A stretch of DNA of 64,000 nt, from positions 124,001-188,000 of the forward strand of contig CACLAF010000001.1 of NCBI GenBank assembly GCA_902604855.1, read 5' to 3'. The stretch's first letter is position 1, and every line of letters starts with the position of its first letter. Shown here piece by piece: positions 61,857 through 64,000 of the stretch. The notes below the pieces were generated by a model. It was not told the origin of the DNA, made no database searches, and was given only the letters and a program-made list of their open reading frames with translations. The position numbers and the translations under genes were made by a program. The DNA is from an uncultured SAR86 cluster bacterium. Lineage in GTDB: Bacteria; Pseudomonadota; Gammaproteobacteria; Magnimaribacterales; Magnimaribacteraceae.

Positions 61857-62726
61857 TTACTTCTTCACAACTCTCATAAGACCTTCTTGGACCGCTGAAG
61901 CAACCAAAACACCTTTTTCAGTGTAAACACTTCCTCTATTGAAGCCTCTTGCATTGCTTGCGCTCGGGCTGTCAGTAGAATACAACATCCATTCATCAGC
62001 TCTGAAAGGACGGTGAAACCACATAGCATGATCTAAGCTTGCGCTCATTACATTACCTTTAGCAAAACTTAGTTTATGAGGATTCATCGAAGTACTGAGA
62101 AGTCCCATGTCAGATGCATATGCCAATATAGCTTGGTGTTGCAAAGCATTGTCTGGTAGTTTTCCAACTGCTTTCATCCACACGTGCTTATAAGGAAGTT
62201 TATTTTTTGGTTCATCAAACATACTTTCACCAGGCAAATGTCTCATTTCAATTGGCTTTTCCCTTAGAAAGAAATCTCTATACTTTGCTGGTACCTTATC
62301 GATCATTTTCTTTTTGATCTCTAATTCACTTACACATTCATTGGGACCAGGAATGTCTTCCATGTTTATTTGATGAGATGGACCCTTTTCTTTTTTATGA
62401 AAAGATAATGCCATATCAAATATAGGTTCACCTTTCTGAATAGCTACTACACGTCGTGTAGTAAAACTTCCTCCATCGCGTGTTCTTTCCACATCATAGA
62501 TTATTGGATACTCCATATCACCCGGACGAAGAAAATATGCATGTAAAGAGTGAGTATATCTCTTTTCTGGAACTGTTCTGGCTGCAGCCGTCAGTGCCTG
62601 TCCGATTACTTGGCCACCAAAGACTCTGGGGCCACCTATATTCTCACTTTGGCCCCTGAAAAGATTCTCTTCTAAGGTCTCAAGATCTAATAACTTTATT
62701 AATTTTTTTAGGGCTTTTTTTTGCAT
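61857..62726 (-). CDS. tesB: acyl-CoA thioesterase II
   Basis: Double-hotdog thioesterase that releases free fatty acid from acyl-CoA. The 289-aa protein (E. coli TesB is 286) has ENIGGPRVFGGQVIGQAL at residue about 27, HSLHAYFLRPGD, and a C-terminal half with SLDHAMWFHRPFRADEWMLY and SASNARGFNRGSVY, where the catalytic Asp, Thr and Gln lie. ATG 62726 is chosen because it falls just after the stop of the upstream enoyl-CoA hydratase; an in-frame start at 62846 would add 40 unrelated residues inside that gene. Confidence 0.93.
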   Translation of the reverse strand: MQKKALKKLIKLLDLETLEENLFRGQSENIGGPRVFGGQVIGQALTAAARTVPEKRYTHSLHAYFLRPGDMEYPIIYDVERTRDGGSFTTRRVVAIQKGEPIFDMALSFHKKEKGPSHQINMEDIPGPNECVSELEIKKKMIDKVPAKYRDFFLREKPIEMRHLPGESMFDEPKNKLPYKHVWMKAVGKLPDNALQHQAILAYASDMGLLSTSMNPHKLSFAKGNVMSASLDHAMWFHRPFRADEWMLYSTDSPSASNARGFNRGSVYTEKGVLVASAVQEGLMRVVKK

Positions 62727-62727
62727 A

Positions 62728-63609
62728 CTAAGTAAATTTCTTTTCTTCCCACCAAGGGTAATGTTCTGGCATATCTTTAGAGACTTTATTGGGGAAATTA
62801 GGTGATCTCTTTTCAAGAAAAGAGTTAACACCTTCTTTGGCATCATCTCCTCTACCTAATTCATATATAAACCTTGAATCAACTTTGTGAGCCTCCATAG
62901 GATGGTCTGCTCCTAACATCTTCCATAACATCTGTCTTGTTAGAGAAACTGATATCGATGAAGTGTTTTGAATAATTTCATATGCTATCGACCTCGCCTC
63001 TTCTAGAAGTTCATCCGGTTTATGGATAGAACGGATTAAACCTCCTTCTTTAGCCTCTAAAGCACTAAAAACCTTACCAGAGTAAGTCCATTCTAATGCT
63101 TTGCTTATGCCTACTAAACGTGGCAGAAACCAACTTGAAGCAGCCTCAGGCACTAGACCTCTTCTAGCAAAAACAAATCCAAACTTAGCATCCTCACTAG
63201 CAAGCCTAATATCCATTGGTAAAGTCATGGTCACACCTACTCCAACAGCGGGGCCATTAATTGCGGCTATGATAGGTTTTGGACAATCAAATATTGATAA
63301 AGTGGTCCTTCCACCACCGTCCCTCATCCATTCTGGGTTTGTTTTATGATCGACCTCTTCACCCTTATTATTTCTTACATCTCTATTAAAAGTATTAGAT
63401 CCAGAAGATAGATCAGCTCCTGCACAAAATCCTCTACCTTCACCTGTAACAATTATCACTCTTACATCGTCATCCCTCCCCGCTTCATCAAATGCAGATA
63501 TTAATTCATCCATCATCTGGCCTGTAAAAGCATTTAGTTTTTCAGGACGGTTTAAGGTGAGAGTTAAAATATTGCTCTCTACTTCATATTTTATAGTTTC
63601 ATATTTCAT
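62728..63609 (-). CDS. enoyl-CoA hydratase/isomerase family protein
   Basis: Crotonase-fold enzyme, 293 aa, expected to hydrate or isomerise an enoyl-CoA. The oxyanion-hole segments are GRGFCAGADLSSGS and INGPAVGVGVTMTLPMDIRLA, and the catalytic-Glu region is ARRGLVPEAASSWFLPRLVG. AGGAAG precedes the ATG by about 7 nt. It is directly followed by tesB (1-nt gap), so the pair probably act on the same acyl-CoA pool. Exact substrate is unknown. Confidence 0.9.
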   Translation of the reverse strand: MKYETIKYEVESNILTLTLNRPEKLNAFTGQMMDELISAFDEAGRDDDVRVIIVTGEGRGFCAGADLSSGSNTFNRDVRNNKGEEVDHKTNPEWMRDGGGRTTLSIFDCPKPIIAAINGPAVGVGVTMTLPMDIRLASEDAKFGFVFARRGLVPEAASSWFLPRLVGISKALEWTYSGKVFSALEAKEGGLIRSIHKPDELLEEARSIAYEIIQNTSSISVSLTRQMLWKMLGADHPMEAHKVDSRFIYELGRGDDAKEGVNSFLEKRSPNFPNKVSKDMPEHYPWWEEKKFT

Positions 63610-63618
63610 ACATACTTC

Positions 63619-64000
63619 CTATTCGATTAAATGATCGATGTCATCTGCAGGCACATTATCTATTGCTTGACTTACCTCTTTTGCCGGAACACCCGCAACT
63701 GTTGTGCCCTCCTTTACGTCCTCGAGGACAACACTCCCAGCAGCTATTTTAGCATTACGCCCAATCTGTACATTTCCAAGTACTGTAGAAGAAGCACTCA
63801 AAAGAACACCTTCCATTACCTTGGGATGTCTATCTCCTGTTTCTTTACCTGTGCCTCCTAAAGTTACCCCTTGGAAAATTGAGACATTATCTTTAATAAC
63901 GGAAGTTTCGCCAATAACAACTCCAGTACCATGATCAATCATTATTCCCTTTCCTAATTTAGCAGCTGGGTGTATATCTACTCCATAAACTTCAGAGGTT
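63619..64000 (-). CDS. cysE: serine O-acetyltransferase, 3' part (cut by window end)
   Basis: C-terminal 126 residues of a left-handed beta-helix acetyltransferase that makes O-acetylserine for cysteine. The frame is open to the window edge, and the part before the internal Met at 63942 reads YGVDIHPAAKLGKGIM, which is CysE-like. DHGTGVVIGETSVI carries the active-site His, followed by GVTLGGTGKETGDRHPKV and hexapeptide repeats. The N-terminal half lies outside the window. It ends 9 nt before the enoyl-CoA hydratase gene. Confidence 0.9.
   Translation of the reverse strand, partial: TSEVYGVDIHPAAKLGKGIMIDHGTGVVIGETSVIKDNVSIFQGVTLGGTGKETGDRHPKVMEGVLLSASSTVLGNVQIGRNAKIAAGSVVLEDVKEGTTVAGVPAKEVSQAIDNVPADDIDHLIE

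Overview
The window looks like a compact, AT-rich (mid-30s % G+C by eye) genome segment of a free-living marine gammaproteobacterium, most like the SAR86-type or related oligotrophic lineages. This placement is inferred from protein resemblance and gene order and was not tested by any search. Supporting signs are Pseudomonas-like neighbourhoods (nrdR-ribD-ribBA-ribH-nusB; hflK-hflC-hisZ-purA; ilvE-waaF-waaG-waaP; algC-argB; mrcA..aroK-aroB-gltB-gltD), very short intergenic gaps, overlapping genes, many GTG/TTG starts, and marine-type catabolic genes. No gap between genes exceeds about 200 bp. I see no rRNA, tRNA, CRISPR array, insertion sequence or prophage.

Layout. 0-4 kb: dxs, then ribA, pgpA and thiL on the other strand (isoprenoid, riboflavin, phospholipid and thiamine cofactor synthesis). 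4-16.6 kb: an accessory catabolic block. Its left half (minus strand) holds thiolase, a secreted metallo-beta-lactamase-fold hydrolase, acyl-CoA dehydrogenase and a quinone-oxidoreductase-like MDR enzyme. Its right half (plus strand) holds a DUF1330 protein, a GST-like protein, a haloalkane dehalogenase, two nitronate monooxygenase-like flavoproteins, a formylglycine sulfatase, two small membrane proteins and a PepSY membrane protein. 16.6-22.1 kb: nth, then glyA-nrdR-ribD-ribBA-ribH-nusB. 22.1-31.2 kb: a long minus-strand operon miaA-hflX-hflK-hflC-hisZ-purA-(126 aa)-DUF3604. 31.2-35.9 kb: a nitrogen-acquisition block with two separate PII-Amt pairs flanking a repeat-containing lipoprotein and a small HTH protein. 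36-48 kb: lipopolysaccharide core synthesis (waaA, hldD, lpxL, hldE, glycosyltransferases, a WaaP-InaA kinase fusion, waaG, waaF) and ilvE. 48.9-61.8 kb: algC-argB-slmA, mrcA, aroK-aroB and gltB-gltD. 61.8-64 kb: acyl-CoA thioesterase, an enoyl-CoA hydratase and a cysE gene cut by the window end.

How it fits together. The two PII-Amt pairs import and sense ammonium and GltBD assimilates it. One pair has a good sigma-54-type promoter, the other a sigma-70-like one, which suggests separate nitrogen control. algC, hldE, hldD, waaA, waaF, waaG and the kinase build and phosphorylate an LPS inner core. The block at 4-16 kb and the thioesterase/hydratase pair at the end suggest use of dissolved organic compounds (acyl-CoA, halogenated, nitro and sulfated substrates).

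The most notable signals are losses at otherwise conserved loci: no hfq between miaA and hflX, no riboflavin synthase between ribD and ribBA, no pilMNOPQ between mrcA and aroK, no damX before gltB, and no waaC next to waaF. Several operon-leading genes (aroK, mrcA, algC, miaA, hldE) have a -10 box placed so that transcription would start at or within 2 nt of the start codon, suggesting leaderless mRNAs. Other notable signals are the WaaP-InaA kinase fusion and a glycosyltransferase / methyltransferase / alpha-toroid triad of unknown product.
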